Assembly (NCBI GenBank): GCA_001399795.1
Contig: LIHK01000054.1
Location: 375 to 52,931, forward strand
From: Candidatus Bathyarchaeota archaeon BA2
GTDB lineage: Archaea > Thermoproteota > Bathyarchaeia > Bathyarchaeales > Bathyarchaeaceae
Reading direction: 5' to 3'
DNA: 52,557 nt
This document shows, one piece after another, positions 1 to 9,780 of this stretch. A model generated the notes under the pieces. The model was not told where the DNA came from. It saw only the letters and a list, made by a program, of their open reading frames with translations, and did no database searches. The position numbers and the translations under genes are program-made. The first letter of the stretch is position 1. Each line of letters opens with the position of its first letter.

Positions 1-1
1 C

Positions 2-502
2 CTATTTTTTCTCAATTTTGTCGGCAATACTGTCTATAGAAGTAAATTTGTCTGCTAGGATTCTCAAGTCTCTACCAATCGTGTGTTCAAATGCTGCAAT
101 TTCTAATAGTATTCCTCTGTCCTTGACCACCTTCACGGCTTCTGCGAAATCGTTGTCTCCACTTACCAATATAGCAACATCATATACGTTCATAAAGGCA
201 AATTTTAGCATGTCCGTAACAAGTGCGACATCAACCCCCTTTTCAACCATTCCGCCTTGTCTGACTTTAAGTGGTCGAGTTACGACAGTAAAGCCCTGAA
301 ATCGTAAGCTGTCATGAAATCTTATTTGATCAGGATCAGGGGGAACTCCAATTGCACAATAAAAATAGGGTCTAACCAATCTTCGATTGCCGACAAGTTC
401 ATCTCTCAACTTTCCATAATCGATCTTGAAATCACCTCTGAATTTCTTGCATGCCCAAAAGAGATTAGAACCGTCAATGAACATCATAACTCTCTCTGCC
501 AT
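2..502 (-). CDS. NYN domain protein (LabA/DUF88-like PIN-fold nuclease)
   Basis: MFIDGSNLFWACKKF start, VSGDNDFAEAVKVVKDRGILLEIAAF acidic motif typical of NYN/LabA proteins. Confidence 0.85.
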   Translation of the reverse strand: MAERVMMFIDGSNLFWACKKFRGDFKIDYGKLRDELVGNRRLVRPYFYCAIGVPPDPDQIRFHDSLRFQGFTVVTRPLKVRQGGMVEKGVDVALVTDMLKFAFMNVYDVAILVSGDNDFAEAVKVVKDRGILLEIAAFEHTIGRDLRILADKFTSIDSIADKIEKK

Positions 503-652
503 CTTTGGTCGATAAACTAATTAGTCGATTCACCCTTTAAGTATTTACCACTCGATAAGTTAACGGAACCTGAACAAGCTTCAAAGAGAAGCATGGAGTC
601 CGACATAACAAGGATGGCATCACAGACACCCACCCAGCGGAGTGTAGAAAAA

Positions 653-1575
653 CTACGGTAGTACTTGCTGACGACCAGTAACTGAACGCAACTTTTGCCT
701 GATCAACTGAAACTTCTCAGATATGACCTGTCTTTTAGAGAATGTGTAGAAGAAGATTGCAAGCCACGCGATGAAGAGGACATAACCTATCGCGTAGTGA
801 ACTTTTGCTCCCACCTCATATCCATAGAAGTAGTCTGCCAAGAAAATTATGGTCACTCGAACTATGTTTAGAATGAATGTGCCTATTATGCCGATGAAGG
901 CCCAAGCCAATTTTGTTTGCAGAGTAGCAGATTCCTCAAACAATGTGACAACTAGTATTATGGAAAAGATCAGCATGCTGCTGACGCTGACACACCCCCA
1001 GACGAAAAACATAGGAAGGGGGCCCTTCACCGTATGTAATGTGATGAATTGGCCATGGGTTGTCACTTTTACTCCTAAAGTTTTTAGAATGCCTGCTATG
1101 AGTGAAACGAAGTTGGGGATGTAGGGGGTGAAGTGGGGTTCCAGCCAGTCTGATATGAAGCCACTTGAGGTTGCTGCGACGATTAGGAACATGGGTGTGA
1201 ACGCCTCTCTTAGCGCTGAAATCTCAAAAAAATGAGGAATAAACCGAAAATGTATAAAGCGTAGTTTACTCCTCCGTAAAAGGCAGGAGACTTGAAGAAG
1301 GGAACTAAAGCGTAGTAAAGAAAGAAACTACTGACTACCACAAACACTCCTAAAGCTCTTTGAAAGCTATTGGCTTCACAGCGAAAGGACAGGTCACGCT
1401 TTTTTATTAGGAGAAGGATGAAACCGTAGATCGGAATAACCACCGGGAAAAGCCATCCCATGTAAGAGTACGTAACCAACAGAAGCGGAAGAAAAGCCAA
1501 AACGTAAAAGGAGTTTAGTCTGTTTCTAAGAAAAGAAGAAAAAGCTGTGTTTATTTTGTTCATAGTTTGCTTCAT
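653..1575 (-). pseudogene. Archaeosortase/exosortase-family protein, split by a 1-nt frameshift at an A7 run (ORFs 1210..1575 and 653..1192)
   Basis: The downstream ORF has Cys (GCVSVSSM), Arg (NIVRVTI) and His (KVHYAIGY) in exosortase order. The upstream ORF is the N-terminal TM part. Adding one base at 1226-1232 joins them as LYIFGLFLIFFEISALREAFTPMFLIV. Confidence 0.75.
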
Positions 1576-1578
1576 TTT

Positions 1579-2709
1579 TCAACGTCTACTCACAGCTTTT
1601 CTCAATGCTGAGACCAAAAAATTCAAGTCGTTTCTGGTGAGTTGGGGAGAATTTGATACGTAGAAGCCTTTTTGGTGGGCGTTCCTGGCTACTGGATACT
1701 TGTTTGCGTCGTATTTATTCTGATAGGGGGGTTGTGCTGGTATGAAGGAGAGGAGGGGCCTTGTTTCTATTCCTTCTCTTTCCAAATATTCAACTGTTTT
1801 TTCTTTTCCGTTGTTTACAAGAATGTGGTAAACGTAGTACACGTTAAATGCGTAGTCTTCTTCGCTTGGAAGTTTGAGGTTTAAATCATTTAGTTTCTCG
1901 TTGAGGTAGGCTACGTTTTCTCTCCTTTTCGTTATATAGCTGTCCAACTTTTTTAGCTGGACAATGCCTATTGAGGCGTGGATATCGGACATTTTGTAGT
2001 TGTATCCTAACATTGGATGATAAAACTTTTTGTGCTTGTCCATTCCCAGGTTTCTAAGGGACCGCATTTTTTCGGCCAGTTCTGAGTCGTTTGTAACCGC
2101 GATGCCTCCTTCCACTGTTGTGATAAGTTTGTCAGCGTAGAAACTGAAGCAGGAGATGTGCCCAATGGAGCCCACTTTTCTGCCTTTGTATTTTGCTCCG
2201 TGGGCTTGGGCGGCATCTTCGATCACGTATAAGCCGGATGTTTCAGCGGTTTCCATGATTGGGTCTATGTCAGCGGGGTGTCCGAATAGGTGAACTGGGA
2301 CGATGGCTTTTGTTTTTTCGGTTATCTTTTTTTTGATGAGGGAAGGATTGATGTTGAGGGTTTTTGGGTCTACGTCTACGAACACTGGTTTTGAGTTGAG
2401 GTAGCGTATGGGGTTGGCTGTTGCTATGCATGAGAGGGGTGTTGTTATAACTTCGTCGCCTCTTTTTATTCCAATTGAGGCTAACGCTACGTGAAGAGCG
2501 GCTGTTCCTGTATTGACGGCGACGCCGTACTTGACTCCACAATACTTTGCAAAAGCCTTTTCAAACTCCTCAACCCTTTCGCCTTGGGTAACCCAACCGG
2601 TTCTCATCGTTTCTTCCACTGCTTCTATTTCTTCCCTTCCAATGTCAGGTTTTCCGATGGCTATTCTCACGCTTCGTGTCCTCATTTTAATTATCAACGC
2701 CTTTTGCAT
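1579..2709 (-). CDS. DegT/DnrJ/EryC1/StrS family PLP-dependent aminotransferase
   Basis: GWVTQGERVEEFEKAFAKYCGVKYGVAVNTGTAALHVAL; EDAAQAHGAKYKGRKVGS; Lys in SFYADKLITTVEGG. Confidence 0.93.
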   Translation of the reverse strand: MQKALIIKMRTRSVRIAIGKPDIGREEIEAVEETMRTGWVTQGERVEEFEKAFAKYCGVKYGVAVNTGTAALHVALASIGIKRGDEVITTPLSCIATANPIRYLNSKPVFVDVDPKTLNINPSLIKKKITEKTKAIVPVHLFGHPADIDPIMETAETSGLYVIEDAAQAHGAKYKGRKVGSIGHISCFSFYADKLITTVEGGIAVTNDSELAEKMRSLRNLGMDKHKKFYHPMLGYNYKMSDIHASIGIVQLKKLDSYITKRRENVAYLNEKLNDLNLKLPSEEDYAFNVYYVYHILVNNGKEKTVEYLEREGIETRPLLSFIPAQPPYQNKYDANKYPVARNAHQKGFYVSNSPQLTRNDLNFLVSALRKAVSRR

Positions 2710-3056
2710 ATTTAAGAAATGTTACATTTTGGATCATATAGCGAAAAGGTATGTTGAAAACAGTATTTTCTAAGAAAAACTGTTCGCACTAAAAAAGGGA
2801 GAATTATTCTCATGTTTCTCCTTTTTGGTTTTTTCATTTGCCTGTGAGGATATCCAGATAAAAATGTATGCTCTTGTCCTCCTGGAATCAGCTTTAATAG
2901 AACCAAATATTCCGGCATTTTCGATTAACCATCCACAGCCTGTAGTTATCTCTTTCTAGCGAAAACATTGTGAAGTCGAAATCCATAGCTGAAGTCTGCA
3001 TCTAAAGGAACTCTTAAATAATATTTCCCTCGACAGCCAGTGTAGGTGAAATCGCC

Positions 3057-3833
3057 ATGTTGGCAGAAGTAGTTTTAACACCATCCGAATCCAAAAGACT
3101 CATAGGAAAAGCCGTAGCCTCCACGGAAGTCGTGAAGGAAGCCCTCAAATCAGGTCTCATTGTAATAATAAAGGGCACAACCAACAGCTACGTAGCCGAA
3201 GAAATACTAAAAGAGACAATTGAAAAAGAGAGGTACGGACGAGGCATCATTGTTCCTGGAATGCTAAGTTACTTGCCAGATGAAGAATCCATCCCAGACA
3301 TCATCATTGAAAAGGGCAAAGTAAGGAAGGACTTAAGCCTTGAAGAAGCCGTTAAAATGTTGAAAACCGGCGACGTGCTTATAAAGGGAGCAAACGCCCT
3401 AGACCCAGACGGCATAACAGGGGTCTTCTTAGCCCGCGCACCCACCACAGACGGCGGAACCATCGGACGATCCCTCGGAACAGTGGTGGGAAGAGGCGTA
3501 AAATTCATAATCCCTGTAAGCCTCGAAAAATTAATTCCCGTGCCAATCAGGGAAGTTGTCACCCAACTCAACGACAAAGAAATTAACCTGGCGATGGGAT
3601 TAACCGTAAACGTGATGCCCACCATGGGAAAGGTCGTTACAGAAATAGAAGCCTTTAAGATTCTAACTGGAGTCGAAGCCGTCAACATAGGAGCAGGGGG
3701 CGTAGGCGGAGCTGAAGGAGCCCGTGTATTCCTCCTAAAAGGAGACGAGGAAGCCGTCAAGAAAGCCTTCAACTTGGTACAGAGCATCAAAGGAGAACCA
3801 CCCTTCAAGCCAGCATCCTACTGGCACGAATAG
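3057..3833 (+). CDS. Conserved hypothetical protein
   Basis: 258-aa ORF with a coding-like composition; no family recognised with certainty. Confidence 0.7.
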   Translation: MLAEVVLTPSESKRLIGKAVASTEVVKEALKSGLIVIIKGTTNSYVAEEILKETIEKERYGRGIIVPGMLSYLPDEESIPDIIIEKGKVRKDLSLEEAVKMLKTGDVLIKGANALDPDGITGVFLARAPTTDGGTIGRSLGTVVGRGVKFIIPVSLEKLIPVPIREVVTQLNDKEINLAMGLTVNVMPTMGKVVTEIEAFKILTGVEAVNIGAGGVGGAEGARVFLLKGDEEAVKKAFNLVQSIKGEPPFKPASYWHE

Positions 3834-3978
3834 ACGAAACTCTACAATAGCTCAACCTTCCCCTCTTTCAACCTCTTGTTTCGCGCGCAGGTCTATGATT
3901 CATATGGGCACCCGACTAAACCAGAGTATGACAGAGAGTCACTGTTTTTAGCGCTTTTACCTACCCTAACCCACTCAC

Positions 3979-4145
3979 TTTTTAGTCTTCGTACACGCTG
4001 ACACTGAAAGGAAAATTAGAGAATCTGAAGAGAAGTACCGGAATTTGTTCGAGAATGCATCAGATGTAATATTCATTAGGGTTATTCAAATGAAATCCTC
4101 GGAAAGAGCATGTTTAATTTTATCCCGAAAAATATTGGCCGATGA
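3979..4145 (+). pseudogene. PAS-domain sensor remnant
   Basis: ERKIRESEEKYRNLFENASDVIFI in one frame, then NEILGKSMFNFIPKNIGR in another; the middle of the PAS domain is missing. Confidence 0.65.
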
Positions 4146-4212
4146 TTAGCAAGCAAGTTATGAGCTTGGCAGGGGGAAACCAGTTCGGAAGCAGCAACTT
4201 GTAAAATATAAA

Positions 4213-4398
4213 CTAACGTCTGCTTCGGCCCCGTCTGCCACCCAAGTTTTGTCCAGCATTCCGTTGAAGAATTATTCTTTTTTCGTAGTTTCGTCGAAAC
4301 CGTAATCTGGGGATTCGGCTTTTTTTGCGGGTGGCTTCGATTTTTGGGGTCTGTGACCTAACTTTCCCCGCTTTTGATAGGGACCCGTGGGTTGGCAT
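4213..4398 (-). CDS. rps30e: 30S ribosomal protein S30e
   Basis: MPTHGSLSKAGKVRSQTPKIEATRKKSRIPRLRFRRNYEKRI, basic 61 aa, matches the S30e/FAU pattern HGSL-AGKVR-QTPK. Confidence 0.9.
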   Translation of the reverse strand: MPTHGSLSKAGKVRSQTPKIEATRKKSRIPRLRFRRNYEKRIILQRNAGQNLGGRRGRSRR

Positions 4399-4552
4399 TT
4401 TATTTCCCCACAGTTATAGATTTAGAAAGGTCTTTTAAGTATTTTCTCTTTAATTTTGGGACTTAGGGCAATTTCACCAGTTTTAGACAAAACAAGAAAT
4501 TAAAAAGAGGGAAATTGCGAGGGGATAATAAAGCGCGTTATCGAGGTTAAGC

Positions 4553-5119
4553 TCATTCTCTTTCTTTTGCAACCATGACTTCGGTTGCCTTGATGACGGC
4601 TTCGACGTTGTCTCCAGTCTTTATGTCTAATTCTTCTACGGCTTCTTTGGATATGATTGCGGTCACAACAATAGGTTTGTCTATGCTAATCTTAACCTTC
4701 GCTGTGATAACGCCTTTCTCCACCTCTTTTACAACTCCCCTCAGCCGATTTCTTGCGCTAATTTTCAATCCAACAGCCTCCCAATATTCTTCGTCGCCCA
4801 GAATCTCACCCACGTAGCTTTCAACTCGCCTGTACTCTTTTAGCAAGTTTTCTCCAAGCTTTGTTAGATGCGCTCCTCCTCCACCCTTCCTTCCACCACG
4901 GTAGGTTCGCACCACGGGCTCCTGCATGATTTTTTCGATTTTTGCTAGGTAATTCCATACGTATCGGTAGGACATTCCAAGTTCTTTGGCAGCCTTGGAG
5001 ATAGATTTCACTTTGTTTATTGCTTCTAAGATTTCCGCTCCGCCTTTTCCTAGTAGGGGGTCTCCTTTATATTCAAGCCAGACTTTGCATAATGGTCTAT
5101 GCTTGTTGTGGGTGAGCAT
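4553..5119 (-). CDS. modE: ModE-type transcriptional regulator (winged HTH plus TOBE/molybdate-tungstate binding)
   Basis: GGAEILEAINKVKSISKAAKELGMSYRYVWNYLAKIE...GGRKGGGGAHLTKLGE; C-terminal TOBE domain; divergent from tupABC. Confidence 0.9.
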   Translation of the reverse strand: MLTHNKHRPLCKVWLEYKGDPLLGKGGAEILEAINKVKSISKAAKELGMSYRYVWNYLAKIEKIMQEPVVRTYRGGRKGGGGAHLTKLGENLLKEYRRVESYVGEILGDEEYWEAVGLKISARNRLRGVVKEVEKGVITAKVKISIDKPIVVTAIISKEAVEELDIKTGDNVEAVIKATEVMVAKERE

Positions 5120-5131
5120 GGGCTTCGCTAG

Positions 5132-5190
5132 ATGCTTATACCGTTATGCTTATAAGGATATTTCGTCGATAGGTATGACCAAACATAACG
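5132..5190. promoter_or_regulatory. Candidate operator/promoter between modE and tupA
   Basis: Inverted repeat CGTTATG (5142-5148)/CATAACG (5184-5190); direct repeat ATGCTTATA (5132-5140, 5146-5154). Confidence 0.4.
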
Positions 5191-5200
5191 ATGTGAAGGC

Positions 5201-6172
5201 ATGCGGAAAACATTACTTGTCTGGGTAGCTTTACTTGTCTTGGCTGTGATAGGTTCCGTTGCAGGAACCATGTACTATCTTGGAGCCTCTACGAAGAATA
5301 GATTGATTATCTCCACAACGACTAGCCTATACGACACTGGATTGCTGGACGCCATTGAAACTGAGTTTGAAGCAAAAAATTCCATAGACCTAAACTTCAT
5401 TTCGGTTGGAACGGGCATAGCCATTCAACACGCGCAGAGAGGCGACGCAGATTTGATACTGGTTCACTCGCCAACCGATGAGTTGACGTTTCTTACGGAC
5501 GGAACTGGAGTCAACAGAAAAATAATAGCGTACAACTTTTTCGCTATAGTCGGACCGGAAACGGATCCTGCACAAATTCGCGACACAACGCCATTCCAAG
5601 CTTTATCCAAAATTGTTGAAAGCGGCAGAGACGGAACCGCCAAATGGATTTCAAGGGGCGACAACTCTGGAACGCATGCCAAGGAAAAGAGCCTATGGAC
5701 AGCCGCTGGCTTGACGACTTTGACTAAAGAATCTTGGTACGTCAACGCTGGTTCAGGGATGGGAGAAACATTGAAGAAGGCTGATTATTTTTCAGCCTAC
5801 ACGCTCGCTGACGTTGGAACATATCTGAAATATTATAAAGACGGATTAATTTCGCTGAAAGTATTAGTGGAACAAGAGAAAGATCTGCTCAACGTATACA
5901 GCGCCATAGCTGTCAATCAAACACTGCATCCTAATGTAAACTTTGACGGAGCTATGACATTCATGAAATTTCTCATGTCAGACGAGGGACAACAGATTAT
6001 TGAGCAGTACGGCAAGGATGACTACGGACAAAGCCTCTTCTATCCGGCGGTGCGACTCCTCAAAGAAAACACAGAACCAACAATTGCACAGTGGATAAGA
6101 GAATACGCCTTCTTCAATGACACAGAATGCCCACCGGAATATCGAAAAGGCTACCCGGAACTCTACGATTAA
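5201..6172 (+). CDS. tupA: Tungstate ABC transporter substrate-binding protein
   Basis: Signal anchor, IISTTTSLYDTGLLDAIE, GTGIAIQHAQRGDADLILVHSP, SRGDNSGTHAKE: TupA hallmarks. Confidence 0.92.
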   Translation: MRKTLLVWVALLVLAVIGSVAGTMYYLGASTKNRLIISTTTSLYDTGLLDAIETEFEAKNSIDLNFISVGTGIAIQHAQRGDADLILVHSPTDELTFLTDGTGVNRKIIAYNFFAIVGPETDPAQIRDTTPFQALSKIVESGRDGTAKWISRGDNSGTHAKEKSLWTAAGLTTLTKESWYVNAGSGMGETLKKADYFSAYTLADVGTYLKYYKDGLISLKVLVEQEKDLLNVYSAIAVNQTLHPNVNFDGAMTFMKFLMSDEGQQIIEQYGKDDYGQSLFYPAVRLLKENTEPTIAQWIREYAFFNDTECPPEYRKGYPELYD

Positions 6173-6187
6173 AAAGGTGCGTAATGT

Positions 6188-6883
6188 TTGGGAAATGAAA
6201 TTATTGATGGTCTCATAAAGGCACTTCAACTGATATTCTCAGGAGACCCTACAGTCATGGAAATCAGTGGTAGGTCCATTTTGGTTTCTACCTCAGCGAC
6301 AATGCTCTCTGTTTTGTGGGGGCTTCCTGTGGCAACAATTTTGGGCTTAAAGAGATTTCGAGGCAGATTCATCCTAAAGGGATTCTTCAATGCTATGCTA
6401 GGCATACCAACTGTAGCGTTAGGGCTGTTTCTCTACCTCTTCTTCTCAAATGCAGGTCCAATAGGCTTTCTGCACTTGCTGTATTCACCACCAGCGATGA
6501 TAATAGGACAAGCAATCTTAATAACGCCGATAACCGTCAGTTTCATCACAAGCACCATCGAATCAATTGACCCAGAGATCAAGGACTTAGCCAAAACTTT
6601 GGGTGCGTCGGAAACCGAGGCATCCATAGCTGTTTTGAAGGAATCCATGAATGGTGTTGTCTTAGCGGTAACAGCGAGTTTCAATAGAGCCATAGCTGAG
6701 TTGGGCGTTGTTCTTATGGTAGGTGGAAACATAGCTGGCTTTACAAGTGTCTTGACAACTACAATAGCATTAGAAACCAACAAAGGGAATATAGAACTCA
6801 GCATTGCCTTGGCTATAATCTTGTTACTTATAGTGTCTGTTCTGAGCACCTCAATAAACCTGATTCAGAGGCGCAAAGAATGA
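6188..6883 (+). CDS. tupB: Tungstate ABC transporter permease
   Basis: TM protein between tupA and the ATPase; ABC permease EAA-like region DLAKTLGASETEASIAVLKESMNGV. Confidence 0.9.
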   Translation: MGNEIIDGLIKALQLIFSGDPTVMEISGRSILVSTSATMLSVLWGLPVATILGLKRFRGRFILKGFFNAMLGIPTVALGLFLYLFFSNAGPIGFLHLLYSPPAMIIGQAILITPITVSFITSTIESIDPEIKDLAKTLGASETEASIAVLKESMNGVVLAVTASFNRAIAELGVVLMVGGNIAGFTSVLTTTIALETNKGNIELSIALAIILLLIVSVLSTSINLIQRRKE

Positions 6884-7941
6884 AAACCATAATGGAACTT
6901 AAAAACATAGACAAAACTTACGGAAACATAACTGCCCTCAAACAGGTCAATCTAGGAATTCTAGAAGGTGAAGTACTCAGCATACTTGGTCCAAACGGTT
7001 CAGGAAAAACAACCCTACTAAGGATTATGGCGTGCATCGAAAAACCCACGAGTGGAGAGATGCGCTTCAACGGCGTGAAAGTTGACCAAGGAAACATAAA
7101 CAAAGTAAGGCTAAAGACCACCATGGTGTTTCAAAAAACCGCATTGTTTAACACCAGCGTCTACAAGAACATCGCTTATGGTCTACATCTCAGAGAATAT
7201 TCAAAAAAAGAAACGGATAAGAAGGTTAAGGAAGCTCTGAAGACGGTGCAGTTAGAAGGCTACGAAAAGAGACCAGCCAAAAAATTGTCTGGAGGCGAGC
7301 AACAGAGAGTGGCTCTGGCCAGGGCTCTGACACTAGATACAGATGTCTTGCTTTTAGATGAACCAACGGCAAATATTGATCCTAAAAACGTTTCCATCAT
7401 TGAAGAAGCGCTCACATGGCTCGGCAAGGAAAAAAAGACAACAATGGTCATAGCTACACACAACATGTTTCAGGCGGAAACCCTGACCACCAGAGTTGCT
7501 CTACTCCTTGGAGGCAAGATAGCTCAGATTGGCGCGCCTAAAGAAATCTTTAGAGGTCCACCAGAAAGCTTGGCAAGCTTTGCTAGGCTGGAAAATGTTT
7601 TCTCTGGCACTTCGAGAATTCTTCAGGAAGGAACTTCGGTCATAAACGTTGAAAACGGAGTACAGATAGAAGCCGCGCTGAGAAAGTCAGGGAAAGTCAC
7701 GGTTTTCGTTAGGCCAGAGGATATAATCTTGTCGAAGAAAACTGTGGCTTCAAGCGCCAGAAACGTGTTTAAGGGGAAGATAGTTGAAATTTCAGACTTT
7801 GGGCCGGTGGTGAAGCTGAAGGTTGATGCGGGAAAGGAAATTATTGTTCAAATTACAAAACGGTCTTTCATTGAAATGAAACTAAACGTTGGCTCCACAG
7901 TTTTCCTAACCTTCAAAGCTTCATCAGTTCACCTAATCTGA
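6880..7941 (+). CDS. tupC: Tungstate ABC transporter ATP-binding protein with C-terminal TOBE domain
   Basis: Walker A GPNGSGKTT, LSGGEQQRVALARAL, LLLDEPTANID; C-terminal TOBE-like domain. Confidence 0.92.
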   Translation: MKTIMELKNIDKTYGNITALKQVNLGILEGEVLSILGPNGSGKTTLLRIMACIEKPTSGEMRFNGVKVDQGNINKVRLKTTMVFQKTALFNTSVYKNIAYGLHLREYSKKETDKKVKEALKTVQLEGYEKRPAKKLSGGEQQRVALARALTLDTDVLLLDEPTANIDPKNVSIIEEALTWLGKEKKTTMVIATHNMFQAETLTTRVALLLGGKIAQIGAPKEIFRGPPESLASFARLENVFSGTSRILQEGTSVINVENGVQIEAALRKSGKVTVFVRPEDIILSKKTVASSARNVFKGKIVEISDFGPVVKLKVDAGKEIIVQITKRSFIEMKLNVGSTVFLTFKASSVHLI

Positions 7942-7947
7942 CGAACT

Positions 7948-8205
7948 CTAAGTTTCTGCAGCTTTTTCGCCCTTGACTCCCGTTGACTCTTCAGATTTTT
8001 GTTTCTTAAGTTCGTAAAGAATGACTAAAGCCTCCCCTAGCGGTATGCCTAGTTTTGCCGCCAAGTCTCGGGCAGTCACGTCGGGTTGTTCGTGTAGAAC
8101 TATGTCCCTCGTGTAAGCCTTGTGATGAGTATACATGACCATGGCATGAACGGTTTCTACGAGAAGAGGCCAGAGAGGATTGCCTACGTATTCCTCAAAA
8201 CCCAT
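7948..8205 (-). CDS. Small hypothetical protein, possible HTH
   Basis: VTARDLAAKLGIPLGEALVILYELKK resembles a helix-turn-helix. Confidence 0.5.
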   Translation of the reverse strand: MGFEEYVGNPLWPLLVETVHAMVMYTHHKAYTRDIVLHEQPDVTARDLAAKLGIPLGEALVILYELKKQKSEESTGVKGEKAAET

Positions 8206-8341
8206 GCGAGTCCCATCCCTAATCTAACGATTTAGACACTCAATTAATTTTCCGTTGCTTTGCTCGTAGCCGCGAAACCGTAAACCATTTTATGAAGTCG
8301 ACAGCTTAATTCAGAATCAAAGTCGGCTGGGTTGATCCACA

Positions 8342-8458
8342 TTGACGATTAAGGCAGTAATCTTCGACCTCGACGGAACCATCACACCCTTCAACATCGA
8401 CTATATGGCCGCTAGGGCTGAAATTATATATAGTGCTAAACCGAAAGGAAATAACTGA
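8342..8458 (+). pseudogene. Truncated HAD-superfamily hydrolase N-terminus
   Basis: TTG-initiated LTIKAVIFDLDGTITPFNIDYMAARAEIIYSAKPKGNN*: HAD motif I then abrupt loss. Confidence 0.7.
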
Positions 8459-8483
8459 TTTATCAGAAGGAGTTTGTTAAAAA

Positions 8484-8939
8484 TTGCCAGAGAAAAGTTC
8501 CTCCTTCGAATTTGTGACATTCAATGACATGGCATCTGCTTTAGAACTGATTTTTTCTCCTTCAGCAGCTTCCGTGATTCTGTTTACAGCGGCAGTTAGG
8601 TGTGGTACACAATGGTATAACAGAATGAAGAAAAAATTTGGGACAAATGAGGAAGCTCTCCGTATTCTTTCCGAAGAGAAAAAAGAAGAGAATTGGGGGA
8701 AACTGTCTTTTCGGGATGTTGACTTTGTAAATGGGTCAGGAAAAATTATAGTTGAAGACGCTTTTGAAACCGTGGCACGTAAGGCAGGGAAAAGCCGAAA
8801 AGCCGGTCAGCCTTGCTGCAACTTTTTAAGAGGTTTCCTGTCGGGTTTCCTTTCAGAACTTTTTGAAAAATCCATAACGGTTACCGAAGAAAAGTGTGCT
8901 GGAATGGGAAACGAACACTGTGAATTCACATTTAAGTAG
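8484..8939 (+). CDS. V4R (4-vinyl reductase-type) domain protein
   Basis: C-terminal EEKCAGMGNEHCEFTFK plus V4R-like body. Confidence 0.7.
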   Translation: MPEKSSSFEFVTFNDMASALELIFSPSAASVILFTAAVRCGTQWYNRMKKKFGTNEEALRILSEEKKEENWGKLSFRDVDFVNGSGKIIVEDAFETVARKAGKSRKAGQPCCNFLRGFLSGFLSELFEKSITVTEEKCAGMGNEHCEFTFK

Positions 8940-9047
8940 AGAATAAAGGAAGGAATGCGTTCTTATAGTTTTCAACATCCCCTGCGCATTTGCGGCACAT
9001 AAAATTCAGACAAATATTCTTAAACCGACGGTGACTAAACTAATGCT

Positions 9048-9734
9048 ATGAAGGAGAAATTTGTTAGATTTGGTGAGTATGGGTTAGCGAGTGTGCTTCA
9101 TTCTCCTAATGAGAAGGCATCAGCCTGCGTTATTACCTGTCACGGTTTGTACAGCAGCAAGGACAGCGAAAAATATGTTAGTATTGGTCGTAGGTTTTGT
9201 GAAGAAGGCCTAGCGGTTTTGAGGTTTGATTTCAGGGGTTGTGGAGAAAGTGGAGGCGTGTTTGAAGAGACTTCTCTAACTGGCAGAATAGAAGATTTAG
9301 AATTGGCTCTGGACTTTGTGGAGGAACAAGGCTACGAAAGTGTAGGGGTGATGGGAAGCAGCTTAGACGGAACAGTCTCAATATTAGTGGCTGCAAAGGA
9401 TAAAAGAATTAAAGCCTTAGTGACTTGGGCTACTCCCTGCTATCTTAATGAATTGTTTCGAGGGGAAATAATCAAAGGTTTTGAGAAGCTTAGGCAGGAT
9501 GTTAACAACTATGATGTGGTTAAGGCTGTGAAAAATATGCATTGCCCTATCCTGATTGTTCACGGCAGCTCAGACGAACAGGTGCCTCTTTCTCATGCTG
9601 ATGTACTGTACGAAAATGCAAACGAACCTAAGGACATCCAGATAATTGAGGGCGCAGACCATAGGCTTACTAATCTACTCCATAGAGAGAAAGCTACTGA
9701 ACTAACTTTGAATTGGTTTAAAAAATATCTATGA
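9048..9734 (+). CDS. Alpha/beta hydrolase
   Basis: TCHGLYSSKDS, RFDFRGCGESGG, nucleophile elbow GSSLDG, PILIVHGSSDEQVPLSHA, GADHRL. Confidence 0.9.
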   Translation: MKEKFVRFGEYGLASVLHSPNEKASACVITCHGLYSSKDSEKYVSIGRRFCEEGLAVLRFDFRGCGESGGVFEETSLTGRIEDLELALDFVEEQGYESVGVMGSSLDGTVSILVAAKDKRIKALVTWATPCYLNELFRGEIIKGFEKLRQDVNNYDVVKAVKNMHCPILIVHGSSDEQVPLSHADVLYENANEPKDIQIIEGADHRLTNLLHREKATELTLNWFKKYL

Positions 9735-9780
9735 ATGATTATGGAGAATATAACTGAAATTAGGCGTGAGTTGAGGGATC

